A stretch of 64,000 nucleotides of DNA, from the NCBI RefSeq assembly GCF_003990445.1, contig NZ_REEZ01000016.1, positions 39,498 to 103,497 of the forward strand. Direction: 5' to 3'. The notes under the pieces are model-generated. The model saw only the letters and a list, made by a program, of their open reading frames with translations, was not told the DNA's origin and ran no database searches. This document shows positions 10,088 to 17,728 of this stretch, piece by piece. Each line of letters begins with the position of its first letter. Within the stretch, counting starts at the first letter, position 1. Both the position numbers and the translations under genes were made by a program. This stretch comes from Pararhodobacter zhoushanensis (GTDB lineage Bacteria > Pseudomonadota > Alphaproteobacteria > Rhodobacterales > Rhodobacteraceae).

Positions 10088-10620
10088 CAGAACCTCGCCA
10101 ATATTTGCCGCCCGAGCAGCGATTGCCCGTGCCGCGCCGCCTTCTGCCGGCGCACCTCGTCGCGATAGCGGGATCTGAGCAGCAAGAGGTCGGCAACGGT
10201 CATCCTCGTGATCGACCGGCCGTTGATCTGATAGGCCTGCTGGTCTTTCGTCGCGCGCCCCTCGATCACAGCCTCAATGGCAACGAGAACGCGTTCGGCA
10301 TGCGACCGACCGTCATGGCCGGATGCAATCACAGACAGGTCAGCCTCGAGCGTGAGCTGACCCTCGTCGACAAGCGCGACCTCGGCGCCCTGAACCGCGC
10401 GCAGCGACCACCAGTAGGCTCCGGGTGCCCAGCTGGACGTCATCGCTGCATCAGCGGCAATCAGATGTGAGGATCCGCTGGCAGTCGAAGTCAGATCGAT
10501 CTGGGCCGGGCCGCGCAGGTAGAGCGCGAGCGACCACTCTGGTGCCCGGTATGCGGTCAGGGTGATGCTGATCGAAAGAGTCACACCTGCGTAAATCGTG
10601 CCCGGGATGTTTCCCGCCAT
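10087..10620 (-). CDS. gpW-like head-tail joining candidate
   Basis: A 177-residue protein between terminase and portal, the position of lambda gpW. The last 80 residues (ERVLVAIEAVIEGRATKDQQ, then QINGRSITRMTVADLLLLRSRYRDEV) resemble the short alpha/beta gpW pattern. The first 100 residues are a beta-rich domain (TLSISITLTAYRAPEWSLALYL) not found in lambda gpW. It might therefore be a fusion of a small beta domain with a gpW-type module. It starts 3 nt after the terminase gene stops and overlaps the portal start. The function is inferred from position and weak similarity. Confidence 0.6.
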   Translation of the reverse strand: MAGNIPGTIYAGVTLSISITLTAYRAPEWSLALYLRGPAQIDLTSTASGSSHLIAADAAMTSSWAPGAYWWSLRAVQGAEVALVDEGQLTLEADLSVIASGHDGRSHAERVLVAIEAVIEGRATKDQQAYQINGRSITRMTVADLLLLRSRYRDEVRRQKAARHGQSLLGRQILARF

Positions 10621-10623
10621 GCC

Positions 10624-12621
10624 TCACCACCTGTTCACCCAGCTCGCCCCGCGCTTCGGGCGTTTCTGGCGTGCGCCTTTGGCGGCAGACTGCGCTGACG
10701 GTGGCTCTTGGTCCTCTGGCGGTATGCCCGCCTGTGCCGTCTGCGCAGCAGCAGAGGCCCGAAGCCGCGCACGCGGTGCGCTGATCGTTTCCACCGGTGC
10801 TGGCGTCGGTTCGTCGTCGTCGACATCCGTCGCCAGGCGCTTCGCCAGGCGCGGCAGATTCGGGTTAATGACCTTCAACGCGGCATAGGCGTAGACACGG
10901 CAGTCAAGCGCTTCGTTCCTGTCACGCGTCTTGTGCCAAGAGCGCACGGCAAATCCGCGCAGATGTTTGGTGACAAGCTTCTCCGCTGTCGCCATCGCGA
11001 ACCATTCGGCGTCACGATCATCGGGAACATGGCAGTAACCCGGGCCGAGGGCGGTTTGGGCGAGCCGCCGCGCAACGATTAGTTTCGCCTCGTCGACGCC
11101 GACCGAGAACAGGTCGACCTTCCGCGCCCGCTGGCCGGATTTTTTCTTGCTCGGTGCACTGACGATCGGGCGGCCCCAACCTTCGACCCCTTTGATCGCG
11201 AAGAGGCGGCGCCCGGTCTTGCCTCTGGCATAGTCATAGGCGGCTTGTGTGTAGCCGCCGCGCCCCCCGGTATCGAGGCAGGTTGCCGAGATCGGCAACT
11301 GCGCGCCGGACTGGTGCAGCCAGGTGCGCGACAAATGGGCGTCCAGATCATCCCAAACGTCGCCGTGAAGCGGATCGCCCCAGAGCACGGTATAGTCGAC
11401 AGACCAGCTTTCTTCCCCCAGCCCCCAAGCCACGGTTTCGAGCTCGAGGCGATCCTCTTGCATATCAACACCGCAGGTCAGGACTAGCCCGCCGGCGGGC
11501 ACCGGTGCCGCGAAGCGTTCCGCGCGGGCAATCAGGTCCGAGGATTTCAGCTGCTCGCCAGCCTCTTCCCAGGTCTCAGCCAAACTCACGTTGACGAAGG
11601 TCTGAAGGTCATTCGCCGCCTTTTTGTCGAGGAAGGACTGCACGATGTCGCGCAGTTTTCGCATCGTCGAGTAGAGCTCGTTAAGATGATAGGAAGCATG
11701 ACCTGTGAACGGCCGCTCGGCCTTCCAACCTGCTCCGACCTTCTCAGCGTCCCTGATCGCGGCGACGCGTTCCCCATCGGACCATACCGTGCCGCAGTCC
11801 TCGGCCTCGCAAAGATACCGCGCGCTGGACGGCAAATGCTCACCGCCTGCGCCCTTGTCCCAGACCACCTGCGCCCAGCGCAGCGTTTGGTGGTGGCCGC
11901 AGTGCGGGCAGGCGACATGGAACCTGCGACCATCGCCTTGCTCGAACGCGCTCTCGATCCAGCTCGCACCTTTGATTGTCGGCGTGCTTATCTCGAGCAG
12001 CTTGCGCTGATCTCCAAAGGTTGCCGCGCGCTGCCACAAAAGCCCGACCGGATGGCCTTCGGCTGTCCGATCGTAGCCGTCGGTCTCATCACACACGATG
12101 AAAGGGGCTGAGCGTCCCCGCATGGTCTTTGGACTGCCAGACCAGCTGAACATCAGGAACCCTCCCGGATAGGATTTCATGCGCTGGTTGTTTACCCCGT
12201 CACGCCCGCGGGGCTTTGCAATCAGCTCCTGGAGCTCGTCGCTCGCCTCGACCAACGGGTTAAACTTGGTTTCCAGCCAGGTGTGCAGGTCACCTTGGCT
12301 CGGCTGCATCATGATCTGCGACGTAGGGTTCTGAGCTATGCGATACGCCTGCGCGCACAGCGCGAGCATTGTTTTGCCGACTTGAGCGCCCCACATGAGC
12401 GTAATGCGCTGGCAGTCAGGATCCGCCGTCATATCCAAGGGCTCGCGCTGATAGGGCGCGTTGTCGAACCGGATCAGGCCAGGGATGGCGTTGCCGATCG
12501 GCGCCTTAACTGATTGCTCGGCCCACTCAGTGGGACGCAGGTCAGGAGGTGGCCGCAAGTGCCGCTGCGCACGAGAGACCGCAAAGATGATCTCAGACGC
12601 GTTGCCAAACGGCGCGCTCAC
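10624..12621 (-). CDS. Terminase large subunit, GpA family
   Basis: A 665-residue packaging ATPase and nuclease of the lambda gpA family. The ATPase half has LMWGAQVGKTMLAL as Walker A and FIVCDETDGYDR as Walker B. A zinc-ribbon-like insertion follows (CPHCGHH, then CEAEDCG). The C-terminal nuclease half contains LVLTCGVDMQEDRLELE and CLDTGGRGGYT acidic positions. It starts with GTG at 12621, overlapping the small-subunit stop (GTGA). The C-terminus is a basic, Pro-rich tail. It forms the packaging motor together with the neighbouring portal and small subunit; length and motifs are typical, so the gene appears intact. Confidence 0.95.
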   Translation of the reverse strand: MSAPFGNASEIIFAVSRAQRHLRPPPDLRPTEWAEQSVKAPIGNAIPGLIRFDNAPYQREPLDMTADPDCQRITLMWGAQVGKTMLALCAQAYRIAQNPTSQIMMQPSQGDLHTWLETKFNPLVEASDELQELIAKPRGRDGVNNQRMKSYPGGFLMFSWSGSPKTMRGRSAPFIVCDETDGYDRTAEGHPVGLLWQRAATFGDQRKLLEISTPTIKGASWIESAFEQGDGRRFHVACPHCGHHQTLRWAQVVWDKGAGGEHLPSSARYLCEAEDCGTVWSDGERVAAIRDAEKVGAGWKAERPFTGHASYHLNELYSTMRKLRDIVQSFLDKKAANDLQTFVNVSLAETWEEAGEQLKSSDLIARAERFAAPVPAGGLVLTCGVDMQEDRLELETVAWGLGEESWSVDYTVLWGDPLHGDVWDDLDAHLSRTWLHQSGAQLPISATCLDTGGRGGYTQAAYDYARGKTGRRLFAIKGVEGWGRPIVSAPSKKKSGQRARKVDLFSVGVDEAKLIVARRLAQTALGPGYCHVPDDRDAEWFAMATAEKLVTKHLRGFAVRSWHKTRDRNEALDCRVYAYAALKVINPNLPRLAKRLATDVDDDEPTPAPVETISAPRARLRASAAAQTAQAGIPPEDQEPPSAQSAAKGARQKRPKRGASWVNRW

Positions 12622-13154
12622 CCCGTGTCGTCCCCGTCATCGTCTTCGTCTTCAAGGTCGTCCGCGCTGAGCAGCTGCGAGTCCGCCAGAGCCTCGAGAG
12701 CCCGGTCGACCTCTTCCTCGAGGACGTGACGGATTCGCGCTTCGTCTTTCTCACCGACGATCATCCTTGGCACGCGCGACGCGATGGTGCGCATGTTTGC
12801 GCGGACCTCGGCGAAGGCCTTGACCATGGCGCTCTCAAACTGCGCAACCGGCGCGACGTCGGCTTTCTCACGAGCAAACGCAAGCTCTTCGCGCCCGGTC
12901 ATCGCTGCCAAGCGGCGACGCTTCAGTTCCTGTTCCGAGGCGGTGACGTTGCCGGCTGCCTCATCCCGCGCCTTGAGCTCTCGCCAGGTAGCAACTGCGG
13001 CTGTGTTGAATTCGTATTCGCGCCCCTTGCCGCCGCGTTTCTCAACAGGGCAGCCGTTCCGGATCCAGTGATCGATAGTCGGCATAGCGACGCCAAAGAG
13101 CTCAGCGAGCCCCGTCCTGTTGACTATCCTGCCCGTCTGCCTCCGGTTCGTCAT
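12618..13154 (-). CDS. Terminase small subunit, Nu1 type
   Basis: A 178-residue DNA-recognition subunit. The N-terminus is a winged HTH (NRTGLAELFGVAMPTIDHWIRNG) as in lambda Nu1, which binds the cos site; the middle is helical and the C-terminus is an acidic tail (DDLEDEDDDGDDTG). It overlaps the large subunit by GTGA. The gene begins a packaging block after a 208-nt gap, where a cos site would be expected. Confidence 0.9.
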   Translation of the reverse strand: MTNRRQTGRIVNRTGLAELFGVAMPTIDHWIRNGCPVEKRGGKGREYEFNTAAVATWRELKARDEAAGNVTASEQELKRRRLAAMTGREELAFAREKADVAPVAQFESAMVKAFAEVRANMRTIASRVPRMIVGEKDEARIRHVLEEEVDRALEALADSQLLSADDLEDEDDDGDDTG

Positions 13155-13362
13155 GCGCGCTGCCTATAATAATAACCCATGATTTCAGCGGCCTCGCACA
13201 TGTACATTTTTGCGCTTCCATGCCCCCCGCAGTAAATCCGGCCAGAAAGGACCCGGAAAATTTCCTAGCGTTATCAGTGACTTGACTTGGTCCTCGCACC
13301 GTCCGACCCAGATCACCGTCCAGCACCGTCGGCGCGGCGCGACCACGCTAGGCAGCGCCTCT
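13155..13362. other. Gap between lysis and packaging genes, candidate cos region
   Basis: This 208-nt gap is the only sizeable break in the late operon and lies just upstream of the Nu1-type gene, the position of cos in lambda-like genomes. It contains a G/C run followed by A/T-rich blocks (for example around 13215-13225 and 13255-13265). Short frames cross it but none has a clear start signal. Assignment as cos is positional only; no cohesive-end sequence is recognised. Confidence 0.35.
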
Positions 13363-13584
13363 CTACTGCCCCGCATCGGCATGGACGCACGCGGCGTCGG
13401 TGCGCGCGAGCAGGGTCGCGCCCGTGCTCACCGAGGCGTCGCCACCGTCTGCGAGAAGGGCATCGGCGTGCGCCGCGCGGTCAGCCCGTGTCGCGTCGCA
13501 CAGTGCCTCAAGATCGGCGACCGGTGCGGTCGCGCAACCAGTCGCGAGCAGCAGCGGGATCGCCGCGAAGATCAGGCGCATCAT
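13363..13584 (-). CDS. Rz1-like outer-membrane spanin lipoprotein
   Basis: A 73-residue protein with a lipoprotein signal (MMRLIFAAIPLLLATGC, lipobox LATGC), so the mature form starts at Cys with about 55 residues. It begins inside the preceding Rz-like gene in another frame, a nested layout typical of Rz/Rz1 pairs. An SD-like GGAGG lies 8 nt before the first ATG, which decides the start. Together with Rz it would fuse inner and outer membranes at the end of lysis. Confidence 0.75.
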   Translation of the reverse strand: MMRLIFAAIPLLLATGCATAPVADLEALCDATRADRAAHADALLADGGDASVSTGATLLARTDAACVHADAGQ

Positions 13585-13738
13585 CAAGCCTCCGTCTGGT
13601 GTTGCGGTATCCCTCGGCCCGGTCAGCTCGATCGAGAGCGTCGTCACGCTCTTGCGTGCGCAGACGCAACAGGAAGCACAGAGCCGCGAACGCAACCGCC
13701 GATGCGGCCGATAGCCAAAGGCGCAGACGCGCAATCAT
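13508..13738 (-). CDS. Rz-like inner-membrane spanin
   Basis: A 76-residue protein with one N-terminal membrane segment (IARLRLWLSAASAVAFAALC, about 3-24) and a charged, periplasmic, coiled-coil-prone tail rich in Arg and Asp. This is the i-spanin design. Its ATG overlaps the endolysin stop as TGATG; a GTG one codon earlier is an alternative. The 3' part contains the Rz1-like gene in another frame. It is shorter than lambda Rz, so function rests on topology and order. Confidence 0.7.
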   Translation of the reverse strand: MIARLRLWLSAASAVAFAALCFLLRLRTQERDDALDRADRAEGYRNTRRRLDDAPDLRGDPAAARDWLRDRTGRRS

Positions 13739-14550
13739 CACTGCACGCCATCAGCGAGCCGCTTGATGCGGTCGCGCATGATCCACAGCCCCAGCAGCAC
13801 GACAGCCCCGGCGAATGCCAAGGCGAAGATCTGGGCAGTGCCGTCCAGTGCGCCAACGCCCGCCACGGCCGCACCAGCCCCGGTCACGACCTGCGCAACA
13901 GACCCTCTGAACGCAGCGCCGTCGGTGGGGCGCTCGGGCTCTGGCTCGGCGCGACCGGCAGCCACGTGCGGGTCAGGGATGTGCGCGGCAGCGCCGGGCA
14001 GGGCGGTGGCCATGACAATCGCCCGGTCGATGACACCAGTGTCGGCATCATCCCAATCAGGACGCTCGCCCATCACGCGACGGCGCCAGCCGACGCCAAA
14101 AACACCAAACCGCGACAGGGTGCGCAGCCATGCCATGCGGTCACGGCAGAGGGCAGGGATCAGGGATTGCGGGTCAGCTCTCTCGACAGCATTGAGTGTC
14201 ACCTCGCCAATCACGCCGTCGGCAGTGACACCAACGGCGCGCTGCAGGAACTGTACAGCGCGACGCGGCCCGCTGTTCACAGCGAAATCGAATACCGCAT
14301 AGTCGACGCCAGCAGGCAGGGCGTCGCCCTGGATCGCGTCCCAGTATTGCCGACGATAGATCTCGGTCACTTCGGCGTCGGTGATCTCGCGCACTGACCT
14401 AAGGGCAAGACCCTTGCGGGCGCGGAACGCATCATAGACGCGGCGCGTCACGCCCCGGTTGGTCTCGCCGCCCGGATCGTCGGGGTGGTTTGCATAGCCG
14501 CCCTCGTGCGCCAGCACCCACCTCAAGGCCAGATTGAAGCTATCGCGCAT
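13738..14550 (-). CDS. Endolysin, GH108 N-acetylmuramidase with C-terminal membrane segment
   Basis: A 270-residue peptidoglycan hydrolase. The N-terminal GH108 domain has the catalytic Glu16 in HEGGYANHPDDPGG followed by ETNRGVT. A peptidoglycan-binding type 3 domain occupies about 90-170 (FDFAVNSGPRRAVQFLQRAVG, VTADGVIGEVTLNAV; shown in parts). A linker and one predicted transmembrane helix (about 232-254, FALAFAGAVVLLGLWIM) end the protein. A C-terminal anchor is unusual for a classic soluble endolysin and may restrain it until the holin fires. The gene sits between the holin-like and spanin genes. Confidence 0.9.
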   Translation of the reverse strand: MRDSFNLALRWVLAHEGGYANHPDDPGGETNRGVTRRVYDAFRARKGLALRSVREITDAEVTEIYRRQYWDAIQGDALPAGVDYAVFDFAVNSGPRRAVQFLQRAVGVTADGVIGEVTLNAVERADPQSLIPALCRDRMAWLRTLSRFGVFGVGWRRRVMGERPDWDDADTGVIDRAIVMATALPGAAAHIPDPHVAAGRAEPEPERPTDGAAFRGSVAQVVTGAGAAVAGVGALDGTAQIFALAFAGAVVLLGLWIMRDRIKRLADGVQ

Positions 14551-14552
14551 GG

Positions 14553-14795
14553 TCAGCCCTTCTTGTCGAGCAGGACATTCTCAATTCTGATTACCGACGA
14601 TCTGACATCGTCGATGGCGGCGCGGTCCTCTTTGCGCTGCTCATTGCGGTGTGCGAGGTCACGCTCGAGAAGCTCGATTTGGCGCTGATTTGTCAGCACC
14701 CGTCGCACGAGCCAGGCACATGCTGTGACGATCGCTGCCCCAGCTGCTGCAAGGATTGAGATGATGATCTGCTCGATCCGCTCGTATTGCGTCAC
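14553..14795 (-). CDS. Holin-like small membrane protein
   Basis: An 80-residue protein with one strong membrane helix (about 8-30, IIISILAAAGAAIVTACAWLV), then a charged amphipathic region (QIELLERDLAHRNEQRKEDR). Position immediately before the endolysin suggests a holin or antiholin; the single segment and long charged tail are also compatible with a membrane-anchored accessory. It starts with GTG overlapping the upstream stop (GTGA). Confidence 0.6.
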   Translation of the reverse strand: MTQYERIEQIIISILAAAGAAIVTACAWLVRRVLTNQRQIELLERDLAHRNEQRKEDRAAIDDVRSSVIRIENVLLDKKG

Positions 14796-15247
14796 ACTGC
14801 CACCTGCCTGCCCTTCACCACCTTTGTGGTCTCGGTCTGGCCCGCTACCGTGCCTTTTTCCTCTGGCGGGTTCCCCTCAGCCGGATATCTGAGGATCTCG
14901 CGCACGCGATAGGTAGAGAGCCCCACCGCCTCAGCGATCTCATCCAGGGCTTTGCCGTCAGCGCGCATGCGGGCGATCTCGCGATTGCGGAACTCACGCA
15001 CGACGAAACCACAGTTGGCGGGCTGGAGGATTGCGCCGCCGAAGTGCCGCCGCATCCGTTCCGCGTCATCGTGGCCCAGACATTGGATCAACCAGTGATC
15101 CTGCGGCATGCGCTTCGGGACGTAGAGCACCCGCCGCCATGGCCGTGAGCCAGATGTGGGCAGCATACCAATTAGATACAGCGCCCGAGCCCGCCCGATG
15201 ATGTCAGCGATCTCCTGGGCACTCGACGGGAGTCCTGCAGAGCTCAT
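14792..15247 (-). CDS. Phage HTH protein, possible late-gene activator
   Basis: A 151-residue protein. The C-terminal half holds a helix-turn-helix (REIARMRADGKALDEIAEAV followed by GLSTYRVREILRY), similar in form to Mor/C-type activators. The N-terminal half (IADIIGRARALYLIGML, then RPWRRVLYVPKRM) is basic. It is located between the replication and lysis blocks, where a late activator would sit. It overlaps both neighbours by four bases. Role inferred from fold and place. Confidence 0.6.
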   Translation of the reverse strand: MSSAGLPSSAQEIADIIGRARALYLIGMLPTSGSRPWRRVLYVPKRMPQDHWLIQCLGHDDAERMRRHFGGAILQPANCGFVVREFRNREIARMRADGKALDEIAEAVGLSTYRVREILRYPAEGNPPEEKGTVAGQTETTKVVKGRQVAV

Positions 15248-15360
15248 CGGGCGAACCTGTCGGTGGCACTGCCCCCGGCCGACCGCCCGGTGCCGCGCTG
15301 GCGGCCGCGAAAGGCCTCAGCAGAGGGCGTGCGGATGCTGAGATCATCGACCACGATCAA
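15244..15360 (-). CDS. Possible 38-aa coupled micro-ORF
   Basis: A TTG at 15360 overlaps the stop of the initiator gene (TTGA), and the frame ends in a TGA that overlaps the next ATG. It encodes a 38-residue basic peptide (starts M-IVVDDLSIRTPSAEAFRG). The evidence is only the unbroken chain of overlapping stop-start junctions; the rare start codon and short length keep this tentative. A longer frame through the initiator gene is rejected as antisense-like composition. Confidence 0.35.
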   Translation of the reverse strand: MIVVDDLSIRTPSAEAFRGRQRGTGRSAGGSATDRFAR

Positions 15361-16295
15361 ACACCCCGCTTGCGCAGCTGCGCCTCGGTGACGTGACCGC
15401 GCGCCAGCAGTGCGCCTCGAACCTCGCTCGAAATGGCGTTCGGCGCGATGTAGCCGCTGCCGGTCAGGCGCTTGCGCCAGAACTCGACCCGCTCGTCGAG
15501 AGAGGCGCGGGGGCTCTCGGCACCGCGGGATCGCCTCGAGCTCTTGGACCCGCTGGCATTCTTCGCCGCTCGGGCCATCGCAGGGCCCAGGGCGCGCGGC
15601 CCCTGCGGCAAGTCGGGCTTCTCGAGGGCGAAGGCCCGGGCTGTGGCAATCATTTGAGCCTCGGTCAGGCCCAGCGCCGTCCATGCCTCGCGATACCGGC
15701 CATCCCGCGCTTCGATCGGCCAGTATCCACTCTCAGCGAGCGACGGCTCACCGAAAGCCTCGGCCATCGACTTCACAAAATCCACATTCAGCCGAGCGCG
15801 CTCGCGCGCATCGTCTTCGTCGTTTACAGGTTCCCTTAAAGGTTCCCTTACAGGGTTAGTGTCCAGATTCTGGACACGGCTCTGCGGTAAATCTGGACAC
15901 GGCTCGGGGTCCAATCTGGACACGGCTCCGTGTCCGGTTTCTGGACACGGGTCAGCCTCGTGTTCTTTTTCCGTTCGTGTTTCGCCGTGTCCAGTTTCTG
16001 GACACGGGCTTTGTGCGAACTCAGGCTCGAACCCCAAAATATAGCGCGTGGGCCGCTGCCGGCGCGTGGTGGGATCGACCGATCGGACACGCTGGATGTG
16101 TCCCTTTTCCTCGAGCCGCGCGAGGTTGTCATTCACCGACGCACGCGACATGCACGAGGTCTCTGCCAGATAGGACTGGCTCGGGAAACACCCGTTCCGG
16201 GGGTTGTGACAGTCCGCCAGGCACAAGAGCAGCAGCTTCTCGGCCGGGCGCAGGTCGCCCAAGGCAAAGGCCCAGTTCGTCGCAATATGGCTCAT
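15357..16295 (-). CDS. O-type replication initiator with internal origin
   Basis: A 312-residue protein with an N-terminal winged HTH (GDLRPAEKLLLLCLADCHNP, then SQSYLAETSCMSRASVNDNLARLEEKGHIQRV in parts), the arrangement of phage O-type initiators. A low-complexity middle (about 95-150) contains repeated CPETGHG and CPDL motifs because the DNA beneath is a set of palindromic repeats. The C-terminal half is helical and basic. Lambda O likewise contains its own iterons within the gene. No helicase gene lies beside it, so the element probably recruits host DnaB. Overlaps with neighbours are ATGA and TTGA. Confidence 0.75.
   Translation of the reverse strand: MSHIATNWAFALGDLRPAEKLLLLCLADCHNPRNGCFPSQSYLAETSCMSRASVNDNLARLEEKGHIQRVRSVDPTTRRQRPTRYILGFEPEFAQSPCPETGHGETRTEKEHEADPCPETGHGAVSRLDPEPCPDLPQSRVQNLDTNPVREPLREPVNDEDDARERARLNVDFVKSMAEAFGEPSLAESGYWPIEARDGRYREAWTALGLTEAQMIATARAFALEKPDLPQGPRALGPAMARAAKNASGSKSSRRSRGAESPRASLDERVEFWRKRLTGSGYIAPNAISSEVRGALLARGHVTEAQLRKRGV
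15859..16005. repeat. Iteron array with palindromic core, candidate phage origin
   Basis: Sites built on GTGTCCAGA-N-TCTGGACAC occur at 15859-15877 (perfect), 15882-15900 (right half good), 15905-15923 (right half good), 15930-15948 and 15987-16005 (near perfect). The first four are spaced 23, 23 and 25 bp, roughly two helical turns. A looser GGACAC/GTGTCC pair follows at 16085-16103. All lie within the initiator gene, as in lambda. Origin function is inferred. Confidence 0.75.
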
Positions 16296-16651
16296 GCGGT
16301 ACCTCGTGCGCCTGCAGGCGTCATCTCAGCCGCCACGGCGGCAACGATCGCCCCCAAGGGCGAGGCGTGGTGATCGGCAGCAGAGCGGGCACTGGGCAGC
16401 TTCAGTAGGCTGTGGCCGAGGTCAGCGGGATCCGCGCCGAGCTGCAGCGCGATGCTGATCAGCACGCAGGCGTCGGAAATCACCGCCGCCATGTCCGAAC
16501 CGGTCTTGCCGCCGGCAAAGACCTCGAGCGGTGCCGCTGTTTCAGGGTCAAAGCCGATCGTGACGGTGAAGCCGTGCGCGTGATCATCACGCTGCCACAG
16601 GACCTGCCGCGTGACCGAAGGACGGCGATCTGGGGGGCGCTGACGCATCAT
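16292..16651 (-). CDS. Stand-alone TSCPD-domain protein
   Basis: A 119-residue protein whose core (FTVTIGFDPETAAPLEVFAG, then GSDMAAVISDACVLISIALQ) matches the TSCPD domain best known from the C-terminus of class II ribonucleotide reductases. Alone in phages its role is unknown; it may bind a reductase or nucleic acid. The start is an ATG coupled (ATGA) to the 29-aa gene before it; longer readings upstream run antisense to RusA. Next to replication genes, a nucleotide-supply role is plausible but unproven. Confidence 0.65.
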   Translation of the reverse strand: MMRQRPPDRRPSVTRQVLWQRDDHAHGFTVTIGFDPETAAPLEVFAGGKTGSDMAAVISDACVLISIALQLGADPADLGHSLLKLPSARSAADHHASPLGAIVAAVAAEMTPAGARGTA

Positions 16652-16737
16652 GCGGCCCTCAATTCTTGCCGGTCCCGCTGCATCAATGGCGTCTGGACGG
16701 CGGCAGTCTTGGTGACGCTCAGGACAACGCGTTTCAT
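16648..16737 (-). CDS. 29-aa coupled micro-ORF
   Basis: An ATG at 16737 overlaps the RusA stop (ATGA), and its own TGA overlaps the ATG of the TSCPD gene. It encodes MKRVVLSVTKTAAVQTPLMQ plus nine residues, a small basic peptide. The double coupling is the main support; no function can be assigned. Confidence 0.5.
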   Translation of the reverse strand: MKRVVLSVTKTAAVQTPLMQRDRQELRAA

Positions 16738-17165
16738 CGCAGCAACTCCCGAAGCCCGCGCGGCACAAGGGCGACGATCTCGCTGGCCACCGGCGAAAGG
16801 GGCGCAAGCTCGATGACCGCCACGGCACCGGCCATGGCTGGCGTCCACACCGCCGTCGCGCTGCGGACCCACCTGCGGCTGTCGTCAACGATCACGCCCG
16901 CCCGGACGAACGCATCCAGATAGCCCTTGAGCGTGTTGTCGCTGTCCATGTTGCCGACGCTGTGCTCGCCGACATAGAGCGTGATCGCGACCGGCAGGGT
17001 GAAGCGCGGCGAGGCATTGGCGCGGATCGCATCGAGGACGCTCGCGCGCCACGTCTTGTATTTTGCCGAATGCACACGCCCCTTGCCCGGAACGTTGCAA
17101 AACAGGTTGTTGGTGCTGATCGGCCCGGGCAGGGCAAGGCAGGCCGAGGAAGGGGAGACGGCCAT
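16734..17165 (-). CDS. RusA-family Holliday junction resolvase
   Basis: A 143-residue endodeoxyribonuclease that resolves recombination intermediates during phage replication. The signature is the acidic cluster MDSDNTLKGYLDAFVRAGVI followed by VDDSRRW, which supplies the metal-binding aspartates and the conserved Lys of RusA. The N-terminus has the typical W-rich strand region (KYKTWRASVLDAIRANA). ATG 17165 is preferred; a GTG one codon earlier also exists. The gene follows the GapR-like gene without spacing. Confidence 0.88.
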   Translation of the reverse strand: MAVSPSSACLALPGPISTNNLFCNVPGKGRVHSAKYKTWRASVLDAIRANASPRFTLPVAITLYVGEHSVGNMDSDNTLKGYLDAFVRAGVIVDDSRRWVRSATAVWTPAMAGAVAVIELAPLSPVASEIVALVPRGLRELLR

Positions 17166-17168
17166 CAC

Positions 17169-17417
17169 TCAGCTCATCCCCAGCGCAGCTTTGTAGAGGT
17201 CGAGGATTGCCTCTTCCTCGGCAATGTCATCGGGCTCGCGCTTGCGCAGCGCGATAATCTTGCGCAGCACGGCGGTGTCGTAGCCGCGCCCCTTCGCCTC
17301 GGCCATGACTTCCTTCTGCTGCTCGGCCAGATCCTTCTTTTCGGCCTCGAGGTGCTCGTAGCGCTCGACAAACTGGCGCAGCTCATCGGCGGTGACGTCA
17401 TAGGCGGTGTCGGGCAT
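17169..17417 (-). CDS. GapR-like DUF2312 DNA-binding protein
   Basis: An 82-residue helical protein (ADELRQFVERYEHLEAEKKD, then LRKIIALRKREPDDIAEEE) of the DUF2312 family, whose chromosomal member GapR binds overtwisted AT-rich DNA and aids topoisomerases during replication. The chosen ATG has a clear GGAGGAC ribosome site; an upstream ATG lacks this. Carried in the replication block of the phage operon, it may relieve supercoiling ahead of phage forks. Confidence 0.82.
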   Translation of the reverse strand: MPDTAYDVTADELRQFVERYEHLEAEKKDLAEQQKEVMAEAKGRGYDTAVLRKIIALRKREPDDIAEEEAILDLYKAALGMS

Positions 17418-17533
17418 GGTGTCCTCCATCTGCCCGCAGGCGCGGGACAAGGGTGCAGAATATCGGGCGCGCCAGGTGCGGCACGCTGCTGTGGTCTGGT
17501 AATTGCGGGTGCTGTGCGGCGCGGGCCGCTGGC

Positions 17534-17728
17534 TTAATGCGGCGGCTTCCGCCCAAGGCTGCGCTGCACCTCGAAGGTCAGGGAACCGGTGTCAGACGTC
17601 ACCACGGCCACCGGCCCGGACAGGTCCAGCTCAAAGACCGCGTCGGGTTCCGGCGCGGCGGCGAGGGCGACTCGCAGTGTCGCAATCAAATCGTCAAGCT
17701 GGTCGCGGGTCATAGGGGCCGAGATCAT
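17534..17728 (-). CDS. Hypothetical 64-aa phage protein
   Basis: A small acidic protein (MISAPMTRDQLDDLIATLRV, then FELDLSGPVAVVTSDTGSL). Its ATG overlaps the stop of the 37-aa gene (ATGA). A 116-nt gap follows before the GapR-like gene. No recognised domain; the helix followed by a beta hairpin is all that can be described. Confidence 0.6.
   Translation of the reverse strand: MISAPMTRDQLDDLIATLRVALAAAPEPDAVFELDLSGPVAVVTSDTGSLTFEVQRSLGRKPPH

Noticed and set aside
13155-13382. Short minus-strand frames between Rz1 and the small terminase
   Set aside because: Overlapping alternatives, no ribosome site and no conserved feature; a cos region is a better use of the gap.
15859-16005. CRISPR array
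   Set aside because: Repeats are 19-bp palindromes at about 23-bp steps within a coding gene; there are no spacers of constant length and no cas genes.
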